Below are positions 37,446 to 48,821 of a DNA stretch of 64,000 bases, piece after piece (the stretch's first letter is position 1; each line of letters begins with the position of its first letter). Where the stretch lies: the NCBI GenBank assembly GCA_903813345.2, contig CAIIXF020000004.1, positions 3,679,525 to 3,743,524 on the forward strand, written 5' to 3'. This stretch comes from Owenia fusiformis. Lineage: Eukaryota > Annelida > Polychaeta > Sabellida > Oweniidae. The translations under genes were made by a program, and so were the position numbers. The notes under the pieces were generated by a model that was not told where the DNA came from, did not search any database, and worked only from the letters and a program-made list of their open reading frames with translations.

Positions 37446-38669
37446 GCATCAAGGTCGTAGCAAGTCGACTGAAGCAACTTACAATTAAACCGAAGGATAT
37501 CATCAAAATTCTGTCTCCAAACACCGAGCATACCACTGCTCAGCAAAAAAGGGGGCGCTTTAGAGAAAAGAAAAAATCATCAAGCTCATTTCAGCAACTT
37601 CACGAAGACCCCAACATTTCTGAAGATGAAAACCTGGATTACATTTTCCAGAATATGTTCGAATACCTGAAGGACTTGCAAAAATGTAGTCTCGTGTATT
37701 TGGCAATATTTCCCGGAGCATTTTCTGTACGTGATGCAGCAGCCATAATGAATGTTTCAGAAGAAGATGCTCGTTTCCAACTTGATTCGCTTATCAAGTT
37801 GAATTTTGTGGAACAGCAGACACCATTGGATTTCGGCACACAGAAAACGGGTCAATTACGTTATAACCTCCATACTAATATTCATCATTTTTTAACTGAG
37901 TTGCCAGCTGGGTCTTTTAAGCTCGAAAATGACCCACAATCTTTAGCAGAGGTAAGAGCTGAAGGAAAGAACAACTTTATGAAATATTTTCACAAACAAC
38001 TTGGCAAAGTATCCAAGTTGTCCGATGAAAATTATCAGAAAGCATACTATAAGCTTCAAAGAAATCGGGCCAATTTTAAAACACTTTATGAGTTCGACTT
38101 ACTTGAGCCTCACTTTGAGAGTGATTTAACAGAATCATCATTTCTCCTCGAGATGTTTCTCATACCCAGACAGCGAAGGGATTGGTTTGAACGTCGTGCA
38201 AAGGTCGCTTTTGAACGTGGCGAGAGAGAACGATTTGTGACGAACCAATGTACAATGATTGTCGTCCAAGCAGATTTAAATTGCAGAATCGATGAACTGG
38301 AACCGCTATTAAATGAAGTAAACAATCACATCTTAGCCTTCGATGATGGTTATGTAAAACAACGAGTGTTACCGCTATACTACAACGCAAGAGGGATTTC
38401 CCATTTGAATTCTGGCGATCTTAATATTGCAATAGAATCCCTTGAAAAAGCTTATGAGATCAGGAAGGAACTACTTCCTAATACTTCAGTTACGTGTCGT
38501 ACTTTGAATGATCTTGGAGCAGCATATTTTAAGAGATCTTGTGTTCTGAATTCTCCAACCCGGGCGACAGATATCGAAAAGAGCATGATGTATCAGCTTA
38601 ATGCCGTCAACATGAGGAAATCTCTTGGGGTCAACCATTTCGACTACCCCTTGTATTTGCATAACATAG
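37446..38669 (+). CDS. Exon 4: winged helix of NB-ARC and first TPR-like repeats
   Basis: Codes for residues 335-742. It starts GIKVVASRL, completing the GLPL region. A basic/serine linker follows (KRGRFREKKKSSSS, about 369-382). SLVYLAIFPGAFSVRDAAAI (416-435) starts the winged-helix ARC2 domain, and RYNLHTNIHHFL (473-484) holds LHT in the place of the MHD motif that senses nucleotide state. A helical stretch leads to TPR-like units such as YYNARGISHLNSGDLNIAIE (646-665), followed by LEKAYEIRKE and TLNDLGAAY, resembling kinesin-light-chain type TPRs. The exon enters in phase 1 and leaves in phase 1 at ATAG before gtatag. The large single exon in a multi-exon gene is not unusual for STAND genes. 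Confidence 0.9.
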
Positions 38670-39096
38670 GTATAGTTTCATATACAGTAAATTAATGTGA
38701 ACTATTTTGGTCCTTTTTTTATGTCACCGCCAGAAGTTGTGACATATTGTTGTTATCCTCTCCAACTTTTTAGTGGATGGTGTTTTGTTGTTGGTGTTTG
38801 GCAGTCAGTATTCGGCACCTGTAACAAATGACAGGTGGTGACATTTTGCTTGTTAATATCTTGTTTAATTTGCCCTAAAATGTCCATGTTGATAAACCTT
38901 GATATGTGAATAGCTCAGCCGATGTGACAACTTTTGTACAGTCCCAGTGGCATTTGGATCAGTCAGGTTTAACTTTTATTATAACGAATGGGACAAGGTC
39001 TATAGAGTGAAACCAAACATTCTGCTATTCCTGGTACATATGATAATTACATACAGGAAGTAAAAGTTACATTTATTGGCAAAGATTGACTTTTAA

Positions 39097-41579
39097 AGGG
39101 AATGCGAAGTTTCATGTTCTAATTTACACGCTGGCTACTTATAACCATCATCTATCACTTCAGCTCACTCATGGGACATATCGTGTTTGAACTAACATAT
39201 AATTCAATTTCAAAGTACCCATATCTGGATAGCTGCGGATGCCGCCATTGTTATGTATCAATGACGTCGTTGATGCCTTAAAATTGATGCCTGGGAAATG
39301 TCGCTATAGAATCACGTCATACTCGGATCGCAGAAATAGAACACATTTCACTGATATTTTATAACTATTTCTGTCCGCTTAACATTGTTGCTGCATGTTC
39401 ATGTCCACATCATATCATATATATGGAAAAGTTGTTTCAATATATTCTTCATAGAAATTGAATTGTTGCAATGTATTTTTTCAAATGTTTGTATTTATTT
39501 TCTCCAATGTGATATAGTATAGTCTAGGTAGAAAAATCACTAAACTTATGAGATATCGGCTGTGCGATTCGGAAGTCATCGCAATATTCCACTTGAAAAA
39601 TATCCACTAGAATTATTTTATATAATGATAACACTTAGTCAAAAAGGATAAATCTGTTCAAATCCTGTAAATGCTTTCTTGTATATTTAATCAATAAATG
39701 AGGTAAATGCATTAGAATATACAAAATGGCATTTACACATAAATGCATTACTATGCATCAATGGGGATTTATTTAACTAAGATTAACGTGGCTAATGTGT
39801 TGGCGTATTTGTGGTGAAAATAAGTAAGTTATTTCATCGGCTGAACGCATCCAACAAATAGTTGCATTTACCATATTTATGTAAATACACGACATACCAT
39901 TTAAAATATCAAAATCTATGCTAATGTTCATTAATGCGCTGATGAGCAGTTACGGCACATCATTATCAACCATAAGTTATACGTCGGTAAATAGGCATAC
40001 TGCCGCAATTGCTTTCTTACCTAATCATAAATGGTAGATTTCTTCAATCTGTAGTATTCTATTCAAATATGTATAGGTGCATGAATAGGTGCATATTGGA
40101 GAATGAAAGAAATAAAACAAAAAGTAGTAATCCAATGAAACAGTAACTCCCTAAATTGTTTAGCCATTTAAATTCTGATGAAAAACGCAAACAAAAAAAC
40201 AAAAAATCGATGTCGTCTAAATGATACGTATGTAAATGTCAATCTCCTAAATATTAAGATTGGCAATAGCTTTACAAGGACATGCCACTGTCATATTTTC
40301 AAAGAATAATACGTAATGTTTAATTTTTCTCAGTTGTTAAACGACCAATTTCAATCATCATATCACCGTAATTAGCGACATTCGATATGACAAAAAAAGC
40401 TTTTCAAAATTCAATGGTATTTCACCTTGGATCATGACAAGAGAAGGCTCATAACATTCAGTGATGCGGGGAGACGATGGGGTCGATTGTAGTATGATAT
40501 TTCATTTCAACGACGATAAGGCAATTGCCGTATTGATAGTACGCCAATAGTTTAATATTTATTTTATTATATATATATTTTTTGTTTAAAACAATTCCTG
40601 ATTTCGAGCTCGAATTTAATTATATAACAAACGTGGTAAGTACAGTTCTACAGTATTTTCGAAATAATGATTTTCAATTTAATGGCATACAACCTTTTGT
40701 TTTTCTATATCAGAAAATAAGTAAAAGCTTCAGTCACATTTGTTCAATGTGACCACACGTCGATCGTATTTCCCTGAAATCAGTAAATTTCTGCGGCAAA
40801 TATTGTAAAACTACAGTCGACTTAAGGTCACCTTGCTGTCTACGTAAACGACATATCCAGTTTTTACAAGGCGTAGAGTCGGAGTTGAAACTTTTTCTTT
40901 CCTGTGGTCACCATAGATATCAATAAGCAGCAGCCAAACCGTAGGTCTCACGACGACCGTACGTCGGGTTCACGGTCGACTTGCGGCTGCGCTTGGATTT
41001 CATAGGTTACAATTGACCTTTCCGAACCATAGAACCCTTTCTGGGTGCCTTCAAGAAAAACTATGCACGTCGTAGGGCCGACCTACGCTGATCGCGCTAG
41101 ACCTAATAAAAGTTAAAAAGTCACGAATCCCAGATTGTTTCAAGTGTAAATAAAGAATAAATCTAACCTGCATTCCATGTCTAGATAGGCAAAAAGCAAT
41201 TCCGAAAATGCCGGCGTTAATATTCTATTAAAATCGTTCTTTATTATGGCTGGTATATATATATTCTTTTAGTTCATTTGAAATGATTTCTTTGGTTTTG
41301 GAATGGCAACAACTCGGCATTCATTTTTTGATTCAAAAATGGCGCCACAAAACTTTTGGAATGCTAAGGCATCAATCTGGCATCAATGACGTCATAACAA
41401 TGTCGTGAAGAACCACTTTACGGTTGAAATGGCAGCTCCGTGGTCCAGTTCATATGCAAAACCTGGGCTCAATAACAATTAAAAGGATAATGATAGAACA
41501 ATAAAACTAATTTGGATTGAAAGATATATCTTTATTCTAACTTATTATCAAGTTTAAGGGACAAAACTTCGCATTCCCT
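39097..41579. mobile_element. TTAA-flanked TIR element, 2.5 kb, no transposase seen
   Basis: It begins AGGGAATGCGAAGTTT at 39097 and ends with the exact reverse complement at 41579, with TTAA on both sides (39093-39096, 41580-41583). Both subterminal regions hold inverted related blocks around ATCAATGACGTC. A TTAA target is typical of piggyBac and Kolobok. No long open frame is present inside, so it is non-autonomous. It lies in intron 4. Confidence 0.75.
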
Positions 41580-41752
41580 TTAAGAATGCAACTTCAATTT
41601 CACACCAGAATAGCCTGACAACAGTAAAGGCAGATACCGTTGTCACAAATAGCGGGCATAACCGTCGCTTCAATTTGATTTTCATGAACTGTATGTTTAA
41701 TAGAGCACCTAGACTAAATTCCTATGGAACAACAATCAAAGTGTCTTTATAC

Positions 41753-43381
41753 TTTTTTTTTTTTCATGTTATCGATTTATTTCAAATAATAACATAGATG
41801 TACAAAGTTAGCTGATTGCCAAAGTTTTGCAACATTAGCGGCAATTAAATAATATAACATAAATGAAATAATAGATATAATATAAAATACAAAAGGTTTA
41901 CATATATTCTTAATTCCAAATCACTGAATCAAGGAAATCCCATGGGCGGGGATGATGACAAAAAGGAAAGAGCAGAAAAATGAAGAAACGGACCTGTTGT
42001 CACAGACGTGATATGATAGTGAAACTCGTGTATATATAATAACTAACAATATGAATTAATTCTTCATTTGTTGATGCATCTAAATCATCTTTTCCAAAAA
42101 GTAAAAATTGTAATTTATCATTCAAATTGTAGCTGTTAAACAGGTTTCCTAAATTGTAAGTATGAAGGCCTGCAATGAGGTTGATTCTTTCATCATGGAG
42201 CAGTGGGCAATTTAAAAGAAAATGCAAGGTAGTCAATGGAACACCACATTTACACAAAGGGTCACTAATGTCATTAAAGTTATGTGCATTAAGGTGTGCT
42301 TTAAGTAAAAGGCCACACCTGAGTCTATTAAAAGGTATTTCAATATGTCTGGGTAAGGTCACATTCAATTTAGAAGTTGGAATTAAAGAGACTGGGCTCT
42401 TGTGTTCTCTTACTAATCTTTTAAACCTAGAAATAGGTTGACCCATTCTAGTATCTGATGGCAAATTATTCCATAAAGTTATAGATTGGAAGATGGTAGT
42501 TTTTTTAAAAGAGAAGCTAAGGCGAGTTGGGAGAACATAATCTCTTTGATGTCTTAAGGGGCGGACCGGTATATGTTCATATTTCCGAAGTAAGTCACAA
42601 ATAAATGGAGGATTAATGTTATACCTGCATTTAAAAGTAAACATGTTTAAGTGCTCAATTCTTCTGGTTGTTAGCTGTTTCCAGTTTAAAGAGTTTAAAA
42701 CTTTGATAGTATTGGAACCATGTATAGCCCCAGAAACCAGGCAGGCTGCTCTGTAGTGAAGTCTTTCAAGAGCTTGTAATTTCATGTTAGATGCCTTGTT
42801 GTAAATGACATCACAATAGTCAAAATGAGGCATAATGTAAGTATTATATAATATCTCTAAGTGCTGACTATTTAGAATTTTACTCAGCTTTATCATCGGT
42901 CTCAAAAGAGAAGTAACTCTTTTTATTATCTGGTCAATGTGATAATTAAAGTTAAGGTGAATGTCAAAATTAAGGCCAAGATGTTTGTGATTCTCACAGC
43001 TAGGAATAAAATCAGCACCTAATCTCAAAGGTGGTGGATGAGATAAAATGTTCCTTCTAGAAAAAATCATATCTGCACTTTTTTGAGCTTTGAATTGCAT
43101 CTTCCAGGTGGCAGCCCAGAGAGCAAGCTTGTCTAGATCACTTTGGATTGGCTCGTGAATATTGAAAAACACTTCATTTTTTTCGTATGGACAATAAATT
43201 GAGGTGTCATCAGCAAAAATGAACGATTTTGAAACAAGCTCATCAGGCAGATCGTTGATATATATTAGGAATAGCAGGGGTCCAAGGACAGACCCCTGTG
43301 GTACACCAGCATTGATGACAAAATTATCGGTCTGCATATTAGGCTCATTTTGATTATTCATACTATTGGAAGACCATTTTG
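41753..43381 (-). mobile_element. 5'-truncated LINE insertion with 15-bp target duplication
   Basis: The duplication AAAGTGTCTTTATAC occurs at 41738-41752 and 43382-43396. Next to the first copy is a T run (41753-41764), the poly(A) tail of a minus-strand insertion, preceded on that strand by AATAAA. About 230 bp of 3' UTR separate the stop codon and the tail. These are the marks of target-primed reverse transcription. Confidence 0.92.
42000..43381 (-). pseudogene. Non-LTR retrotransposon reverse transcriptase, 5'-truncated
   Basis: An open frame for the C-terminal part of a LINE ORF2. GVPQGSVLGPLLFLIYINDL and FADD (about residues 62-65) are the reverse transcriptase motifs. LGLNFDIHLNF, then ILYNTYIMPHFDYC and LERLHYRAACLV follow, as in CR1/Jockey-type elements. 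CKCG...HFLLNCPL near the C terminus is the Cys/His motif that follows the RT in this group. The endonuclease and the first RT blocks are missing. The open frame has an ATG at 43400, but its first six codons are host DNA and target duplication, not LINE sequence. The reading frame has no stop, so the insertion is fairly young. It sits antisense in intron 4 of the STAND gene. Confidence 0.9.
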
Positions 43382-43928
43382 AAAGTGTCTTTATACTCAT
43401 TGTACAATTAATAATGTACTACCATCGAAATAAAGTCTTGAATTTTACCGATCAAAATGAGGGACAACGGACACTGTATTTCCATATGCCATTGTCTTTA
43501 TAAATTATTTCAAATTTAGATTCCGCTGTCATTGACAGTATCGAAGACACTATATTGTGGCGATTCACGACCCAATTTGATCGGAATTGGAATTTCATAT
43601 GATACACATCATAAGAGCTTAATACATGCACAGAATTAGTAACCATAAAGTCCCGTGAAATAAGGTGTTGAAGAGTTGAAGCGACAGTTATGTCCACCAT
43701 TTATGACAATGGTATCTGACTTTACCGTTGTCAGACTATTCCGGTGTGAATTTGAACAAATGATCATTACTTTCGAGGGAGGGAGGAGTCGATCAGAAAT
43801 GGTTAAGGACAAAAAAGAAATTTTGATCTGGCCCCTATGAGCCCTAAGTAGCCCTCGTATTTTTGTTGTTCATTCCTGGATATTTTTAATTCTCATCAAT
43901 TAAAATTTGAAAATGTCTTGTTTTCCAG

Positions 43929-44125
43929 CTACTAACTACTACCAGCAAGGGAAGGACCATTACGAAGAAGCTCTGCGTTACATACAGGAAGCTCTTGATA
44001 TTAACGACAGTCTGAAAATGATGACTTTTGCCAAAAAAGCAGACCTGTATTTCACCCAGGCTTATATAATTTTTCAAAAAGATCGCAAAGCTGGCTTAAA
44101 AAATGCCCTTGAGCCTGCAAAAAAG
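43929..44125 (+). CDS. Exon 5: TPR-like repeats
   Basis: Codes for residues 743-808. It begins TNYYQQGKDHYEEALRYIQE, a helix A/helix B TPR pattern that continues directly from LYLHNI at the end of exon 4. It continues with an alanine-rich helical segment, FAKKADLYFTQAYIIF. Acceptor ttttccag, phase 1 in; donor AAG before gtgagc, phase 0 out. Confidence 0.82.
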
Positions 44126-44575
44126 GTGAGCATTTTTATTGCATGTTTTCAAAGTGCTATATTATTGTGTGCATGTGCCATGCATGTATCTGTTTCCCTG
44201 GGAGGGGGGGTGATAGCAGACTAATGCCAAGATCTGATCAAGTTTTTTGCATTTTGATCACTTGGTGAGTAGGCCTTGTGGTGTTCAGATTAGACATGTT
44301 TTGCCAAAGGATTCAATGAATCGCATATAATTTAAACCACATATGTCTTGTTCCTGGATTTTGGATGAAGGCTACAGCGTATTTAAACCACATATATCAT
44401 GTTTCTGGATTTTGGACGAGGCGCATTCAAAGCCCGAATTGAAAGTCTCGAAAACAGGACATGAGTGGATTAAATCATCCAAAATTCATTGCGTTGTGCT
44501 GTGCTCTTATTGGTTGGAATTCGATGTATCACGTCTAGCTCTGTGAGAATGTATTTTCACTGATCTTCATTGTAG
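44126..44575 (+). other. Intron 5, with a short direct repeat
   Basis: GT-AG intron of 450 bp. A unit of about 46 bp containing TTTAAACCACATAT and TGGATTTTGGA is repeated twice between 44334 and 44426. Nothing else was recognised. Confidence 0.7.
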
Positions 44576-44663
44576 GCACTTGAGATGAGAAAAAAAGCCA
44601 AAGGGATTTGCACAGAAACTGCAAGAAGCTACTACCAAGTTGGCCTCATATTATTCAATCAGG
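44576..44663 (+). CDS. Exon 6: TPR helix A; donor lies at the start of a minisatellite
   Basis: Codes for residues 809-837 plus one base: ALEMRKKAKG then TARSYYQVGLILFNQ, a typical TPR first helix with its hydrophobic pattern. Acceptor cattgtag, phase 0 in; donor after CAGG at gtaaca, phase 1 out. The phase 1 exit fits either exon 7 (acceptor 48649) or exon 8 (acceptor 50083). The first unit of a 47-bp minisatellite overlaps this donor. Confidence 0.8.
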
Positions 44664-45895
44664 GTAACAAACTCAATCTACTCTGCTTACCTTAATACAT
44701 GTAATATGTTTTGATGGTAACTAATTCATTCTACTCTGCCTACCTTAATAATATGATTTGATTTTAACTAATTCATTCTACTCTGCCTACCTTAATAATA
44801 TGATTTGATGGTAACTAATTCATTCTAATCTGCCTACCTTAATAATATGATTTAATGGTAACTAATTCATTCTACTCTGCCCACCTTAATGATATAATTT
44901 GATAGTAACACATTTATTCTACTTTGCCTACCTAACTAATTCATTCTACTCTGCCCTCCTTAATAATATGATTTGACGGTAACTAATTCATTCTACTCTG
45001 CCTACCTTAATAATATGATTTGATGGTAACTAATTCATTCTACTCTGCCTACCTTAATAATATGATTTGATGGTTACTAATTCATTCTACTCTGCCTACC
45101 TTAATAATATGATTTGATGGTAACTAATTCATTCTACTCTGCCCACCTTAATGATATAATTTGATAGTAACACATTTATTCTACTTTGCCTACCTAACTA
45201 ATTCATTCTACTCTGCCCTCCTTAATAATATGATTTGATGGTAACTAATTCATTCTACTCTGCTTACCTTAATAATATGATTTGATGGTAACTAATTCAT
45301 TCTACTCTGCTTACCTTAATAATATGATTTGATGGTAACTAATTCATTCTACTCTGCTTACCTTAATAATATGATTTGATGGTAACTAATTCATTCTACT
45401 CTGCTTACCTTAATAATATGATTTGATGGTAACTAATTCATTCTACTCTGCTTACCTTAATAATCTGATTTGATGGTAACTAATTCATTCTAGTCTGCCT
45501 ATCTTGATTATATGATTTGATGGTAACTAATTCATTCTACTCTGCCCACCTTAATAATATGATATGATGGTAACTAATTCATTCTACTCTGCCTACCTTA
45601 ATAATATGATTTGATGGTAACTAATTCATTCTACTCTGCCCTCCTTAATAATATGATTTGATGGTAACTAATTCATTCTACTCTGCCTACCTTAATAATA
45701 TGATTTGATGGTAACTAATTTATTCTACTCTGCCTACACTATTAATATTATATGATGGTAACTAATTCACTCTACTCTGCCTACATGATTAATATTATAT
45801 GATGGTAACTAATTCATTCTACTCTGCCTACATTATTAATATTATATGATGGTAACTAATTCACTCTACTCTGCTTACCTTAATGATATGATTTG
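44663..45895 (+). repeat. 47-bp minisatellite starting at the exon 6 donor
   Basis: About 26 units of 47 bp containing GGTAACTAATTCATTCTACT and CTGCCTACCTTAATAATATG, with some short or diverged units. The first unit overlaps the exon/intron boundary, so later units repeat a donor-like GGTAAC. The array ends at a copy of the GTCACCACCAGAAGT repeat at 45897. Confidence 0.92.
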
Positions 45896-46198
45896 TAATG
45901 TCACCACCAGAAGTGTTGACATTTTGTTATACATGTATATCAGTAAGCATTTGTGTATTTTAATGATGGTTTCTAACTTAACGTCCAGTCTTAATTCCCA
46001 AGCAAAAATTGCTTGTTTATTCACATTTGCAGTGACGTAGCAAGGAAGAAAAAAGCGATTAGGCAAAAATATTTCCAAGTTTTGCCTTGCCATCCTCCTA
46101 AGCCAGAATCCATACCTCCTTCTTCCCCCTGCTATAACCAATTTGGAAGCGTCCAATTAAACTGAATCACGTGATCTAATTATGCGCAATGACTTATA

Positions 46199-46838
46199 CA
46201 GGGTGTCAAATAAGTCTGTTCTCCCCCTTAACTTTTTTATCTTTAAATTTATCATACTTTCCCATATACCTGTATCATATTGAAGCTTATAGAAAATGCT
46301 GATCACCCTCAAAAAATCAATCATAAACTCCTCCTAATAAAATTGCTACAATGTTTCTTGTAAGGTTGTAGTTGACCTTTGATAACATCGAAACAAGTAA
46401 AATTACCAGGTATAGTGAATGAAAATTAAAATGTTGATACTGCAGTGACAATGCCAACATTGGGTGATTTCAATGTTTCTCAATATCGCTACAGAGTAAA
46501 ATGTGTTACATTCAGGGGAGCTTTTGAAGCAGGGGGGCATCTTTCATCACAAAAAAGTTGATAACAGCCAAAATTAAACGTTCTGAATCATTTATACGGG
46601 ATCATATCCTTGTACAATCGAGGCCATCCGGGCTGCTGGGGGAGACATACAGACTATTAAAAAGGTGAAATATGGACATCACTAAAAATACTCTAAAAAA
46701 TTGGGAATTCAACCAATCACTCTGATATTTGGTGTGTGATCAGCAAGTTGAATTCCCTTTAAGATGGTATATACCAACCCTATGTTATTTCTGAATTAAA
46801 AAAGTTAAGGGGGGAGAACAGACTTATTTGACACCCTG
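46199..46838. mobile_element. Mariner-type MITE, 640 bp
   Basis: The ends CAGGGTGTCAAATAAGTCTG and its reverse complement are flanked by TA on both sides (46197-46198, 46839-46840). The inverted repeat extends about 40 bp through CTCCCCCTTAACTTTTTT. TA target and CAGGGTGT ends are typical of Tc1/mariner. There is no transposase frame. Confidence 0.85.
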
Positions 46839-47151
46839 TACATGATTTCTGTCGCAGTGTTGAGACAGCCAATCAGAATGCGAGTTCTTAATCAGGGAAA
46901 TGCTAACTGCTTATTGCAGGGGGTAAAAAGAAAGAATATATTCTGGATTTTGAAGCCCTGTGATCGGAGGATGTGCCTTGCTTGCCTGGCAATAGTGATA
47001 ACCCTTACATTATGAGATTATTTACAATCGAATCACTTGTTCTAAGATTGAAAATCTATGAAAGTTATACAATTTAATTGATTTACAACTCATCATTGCC
47101 AGAGGAATATTTCTCAAAGGATATTAAAAAGCATTCTCATCCTCATCCTGG

Positions 47152-47402
47152 AGGCCGTTTTTTGAAAGTTTTGTTATTAACGAATTGTTAATTCAATTGT
47201 TAATAACGATTTTTCAGTTTCTCAAAAGTTAACGATTCGCGATGATGTCATGGTTTTTATTGATTTATTCGTTATCCATGATTGATTTTACGAGTACAAA
47301 TGGGGGTCTCGTTATTCCATTAACGATGCGGTGTCCATAGAAATGAACCTACGATTTGCTATAAATGATTCGTTAATAGTGATAAGTTTCGAGAAACGGC
47401 CT
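47152..47402. mobile_element. 251-bp MITE with 5-bp target duplication
   Basis: The ends AGGCCGTTTTTTGAAA and TTTCGAGAAACGGCCT form an imperfect inverted repeat. CCTGG is duplicated at 47147-47151 and 47403-47407. The interior is AT-rich with TTAACGA repeats in both orientations. Confidence 0.75.
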
Positions 47403-47689
47403 CCTGGCTACATTAGAGCACATGTTTAAGGATTTTTGTTTCAAATGAATAACAGGTGAACTACATGTGCTGTATACGAATATTACAGATAAACGTGTAG
47501 AAGCATTTAGAATTCAAATATGCATGCGCAACTTATATTGCTACAACTATAATATTTAATATTCCCAGGACCATAGGGCAAGGGAAAAGTATTATTAAGC
47601 TCAATCTAGTTCTAGATCTCGTATATTTAGCGAAATACTACTTTTCGCTTGGCTTTATGCCTGAGACTTAAAAGAGACTTTTCTCAGCT

Positions 47690-48535
47690 TAATGATTTAA
47701 TATGTCTATTACTATTACTTGTTCAACTTCATGATTTAATATGTCTATTACGCTTACTTGTTCAACTTCATGATTTAATATGTCTATTACTATAACTTGT
47801 TCAACTTCATGATTTAATATGTCTATTACTATTACTTGTTCAACTTCATGATTTAATATGTCTATTACGCTTACTTGTTCAACTTCATGATTTAATATGT
47901 CTATTACTATAACTTGTTCAACTTCATGATTTAATATGTCTATTACTATTACTTGTTCAACTTCATGATTTAATATGTCTATTACGCTTACTTGTTCAAC
48001 TTCATGATTTAATATGTCTATTACTATTACTTGTTCAACTTCATGATTTAATATGTCTATTACGCTTACTTGTTCAACTTCATGATTTAATATGTCTATT
48101 ACTATTACTTGTTCAACTTCATGATTTAATATGTCTATTACGCTTACTTGTTCAACTTCATGATTTAATATGTCTATTACTATTACTTGTTCAACTTCAT
48201 GATTTAATATGTCTATTACTATAACTTGTTCAACTTCATGATTTAATATGTCTATTACTATAACTTGTTCAACTTCATGATTTAATATGTCTATTACTAT
48301 AACTTGTTCAACTTCATGATTTAATATGTCTATTACTATTACTTGTTCAACTTCATGATTTAATATGTCTATTACTATAACTTGTTCAACTTCATGATTT
48401 AATATGTCTATTACTATAACTTGTTCAACTTCATGATTTAATATTTCTATTACTATAACTTGTTCAACTTCATGATTTAATATGTCTATTACTATAACTT
48501 GTTCAACTTCATGATTTAATATGTCTGTTAATTTC
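47690..48535 (+). repeat. 39-bp minisatellite with unit variants
   Basis: About 21 units of 39 bp containing TTCAACTTCATGATTTAATA and TGTCTATTAC. Units fall into three types by the bases after TATTAC: TATTA (A), GCTTA (B) and TATAA (C). They run ABCABCABABABACCCACCCC. The array ends about 110 bp before the exon 7 acceptor. Confidence 0.92.
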
Positions 48536-48648
48536 AGCTAAATATTAATGAATTTAAACTTAAATATGCAGCTTTACACAAAAATAGTACCAGGGAAAAG
48601 AATTTTCTTAGTTTCATGCTCATACTGGTATATGTCTTACTTTTTCAG

Positions 48649-48821
48649 CAAAATATCAGGAGGCGTTAGATCATTTTTATGAACAATTCAAACTTGAATG
48701 TTCAGCTCTACGCATGGGCAAAAATCATTCTGGAGAAAACTTCCATAGTATGATGGAGAGAATTAAAAACTGCTGTGAAAAACTTGGGAGAGATCCTGTA
48801 TATTATCTCGATGAGCAGGAG
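48649..48821 (+). CDS. Exon 7: TPR helix B, probable alternative to exon 8
   Basis: It is 173 nt, phase 1 in, phase 0 out. It continues the TPR begun in exon 6: AKYQEALDHFYEQF, then RMGKNHS, then a second helical segment with MMERIKNCCEKL. Acceptor tttttcag; donor GAG before gtgtgg, which is weaker than the exon 8 donor. Joining it to exon 8 puts exon 8 out of frame (an early TGA), whereas joining it to exon 9 keeps the frame. The length and both phases are identical to exon 8, so I read the two as a mutually exclusive pair. Confidence 0.78.

Larger units (their letters stand above)
41591..43757. mobile_element. Foldback/TIR element interrupted by the LINE
   Basis: The segment 41591-41676 reappears, inverted and at roughly 85% identity, at about 43673-43757 (shared cores TTCACACC and AATAG.CTGACAAC). 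Removing the LINE and one target duplication leaves roughly 520 bp, a non-autonomous TIR element. No clear target duplication was found. Confidence 0.7.
38670..43928 (+). other. Intron 4, with nested transposons
   Basis: GT-AG intron of 5,259 bp. From 38721 to 38860 it holds a copy of the GTCACC(A/G)CCAGAAGT hairpin repeat; 39097-41579 is the TTAA element; 41591-43757 is the foldback element with the LINE inside. The remainder, 43760-43928, is plain AT-rich sequence. Confidence 0.8.
44664..48648 (+). other. Intron 6, with two minisatellites and two MITEs
   Basis: GT-AG intron of 3,985 bp. Contents are listed separately: 47-bp minisatellite, mariner-type MITE 46199-46838, 251-bp MITE 47152-47402 and 39-bp minisatellite. 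The parts between (45900-46190, 46840-47150, 47410-47680) show nothing further. Confidence 0.8.

Noticed and set aside
37639-38390. Minus-strand open frames opposite exon 4
   Set aside because: Shadows of a long coding exon; no domain.
42175-42441. 88-aa + strand open frame opposite the LINE
   Set aside because: Antisense shadow of the reverse transcriptase frame.
44663-48535. CRISPR-like array
   Set aside because: The 47-bp and 39-bp units are contiguous without unique spacers, in an intron of an animal gene; they are minisatellites.
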